This document shows, one piece after another, positions 63,617 to 64,000 of a stretch of DNA of 64,000 bases. Positions within the stretch are counted from its first letter, which is position 1; each line of letters opens with the position of its first letter. The stretch lies in assembly GCF_029909975.1 (NCBI RefSeq), contig NZ_CP094516.1, forward strand, positions 992,001-1,056,000. The letters are read 5' to 3'. The position numbers were made by a program, and so were the translations under genes. Source of the stretch: Bradyrhizobium sp. ISRA430. Its GTDB lineage: Bacteria; Pseudomonadota; Alphaproteobacteria; Rhizobiales; Xanthobacteraceae. The notes beneath the pieces were generated by a model. The model saw only the letters and a list, made by a program, of their open reading frames with translations. It did no database searches and was not told the DNA's origin.

Positions 63617-64000
63617 TACTCTTTCAACTCGCATCTCGAACGCCAGGCACGAGGCTTTCCGTCGGTGCGCGGCGATCAGGATCGAATTCTCGTTGAACTT
63701 TGGCAGGCGGGCAGCTCGACCCGAAGCGATTTCCGACAGCTTGAGCGCAAGCACTTCGAGTGGATGGCCAGCATGCCACCTACGCTCATGTATAGAGAGC
63801 AGGTGTTCCTATGCCATGCATCACCACGGGACGATGCTGAATTTTGGCTCGACTACATAACCAGTGATGGCGGCGTGCGCGCGAGTCCGATCGAGACTAT
63901 CGAGTCTGCGGCCGAGGGAATAGACGCGCAAGTCATCTTGTGCGGGCACACACACATTCCGCGAGTCGTTCGTCTGAGGAATGGGCGAATGGTGGTAAAT
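63617..64000 (+). pseudogene. Metallophosphoesterase, N-terminally truncated (and cut by the window end)
   Basis: An open frame without start codon encodes GFPSVRGDQDR (in place of the canonical VRGNHDR), a hydrophobic-core helix, QVFLCHASPRDDAEFWLDYI, and DAQVILCGHTHIPRVVRL followed by NGRMVVN at the window edge. These are the second half of a calcineurin-like phosphoesterase (H-x-x-P, GHTH motifs). The D-x-H metal motif and GD motif normally found in the first 60 residues are absent; the homology begins about 50 nt right of the interspersed repeat. The gene is therefore decayed, probably disrupted at the repeat. The part after position 64000 is not visible. Confidence 0.7.

Overview
This 64 kb window reads as a chromosomal segment of an alphaproteobacterium close to Bradyrhizobium (family Nitrobacteraceae). 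The basis is the high GC content, the protein families (BA14k-era style small secreted proteins, Omp25/RopB-like barrels with AARPYTKAP starts, DUF1127, DUF2189, SPW, Kup), several families of short palindromic interspersed repeats typical of that group, and SOS operators of the alphaproteobacterial form GTTC-N7-GTTC. No rRNA, tRNA, CRISPR array, prophage or transposase was found. The species assignment is inference from pattern recognition, not from a search.

Layout. 0-6.4 kb: end of an NlpD-like LysM/M23 protein, a DUF815 ATPase, then yajC-secD-secF followed by two genes resembling the mitochondrial complex I assembly factors NDUFAF3 and NDUFAF6. 6.4-13.4 kb: threonine ammonia-lyase, VOC protein, L,D-transpeptidase, CAP protein, a kinase-like protein fused to an AMP-ligase C-terminal-like domain, trmFO. 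13.5-24.6 kb: small and envelope genes (DUF1127, lytic transglycosylase, DUF2189, DUF3597, TPR, SPW, two paralogous small GNATs, a lipoprotein with a downstream gene remnant), an acyl-CoA synthetase with a tandem DUF296 protein, an ATPase and a 0.9 kb coding-free repeat island. 24.6-34.4 kb: SRPBCC/beta-propeller pair, HAD hydrolase, DUF433/DUF5615 toxin-antitoxin pair, uvrA and ssb (both with SOS boxes) flanking two outer-membrane barrels. 34.6-43.5 kb: gyrA, a four-gene operon (acyltransferase, ABC permease, ABC ATPase, esterase-like hydrolase), kup. 43.7-53.3 kb: coaD, two peptidyl-prolyl isomerases, queA, asd, PepSY protein, TetR regulator, patatin lipoprotein, tgt. 53.5-64 kb: cysK, orphan BrnA-like protein, caspase-like protein, EamA transporter, RidA, secreted proteins, a FDH-like formyltransferase, small proteins, acetoacetyl-CoA synthetase and a truncated metallophosphoesterase at the edge.

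The most notable signal is upstream of asd. On the minus strand a promoter (TTGACG-N17-CATAAG) sits so close to an ATG that the transcript would be leaderless. It encodes a 23-residue peptide with seven threonines in its first 13 residues, followed by a stop codon, a strong intrinsic terminator and then asd with its own Shine-Dalgarno. This is the architecture of a threonine-sensing ribosome-mediated attenuator on the aspartate-family pathway, and the terminated RNA would be about 130 nt.

Other points worth a second look: two near-identical 19-bp palindromes embedded in the promoters upstream of the patatin-TetR operon and the PepSY gene; a Tgt that lacks the CxCxxC zinc ligands; a kinase/AMP-ligase-tail fusion; a lipoprotein whose reading frame resumes after a single TGA into a DUF3828-like tail; and a metallophosphoesterase whose N-terminal half is replaced by an interspersed repeat.
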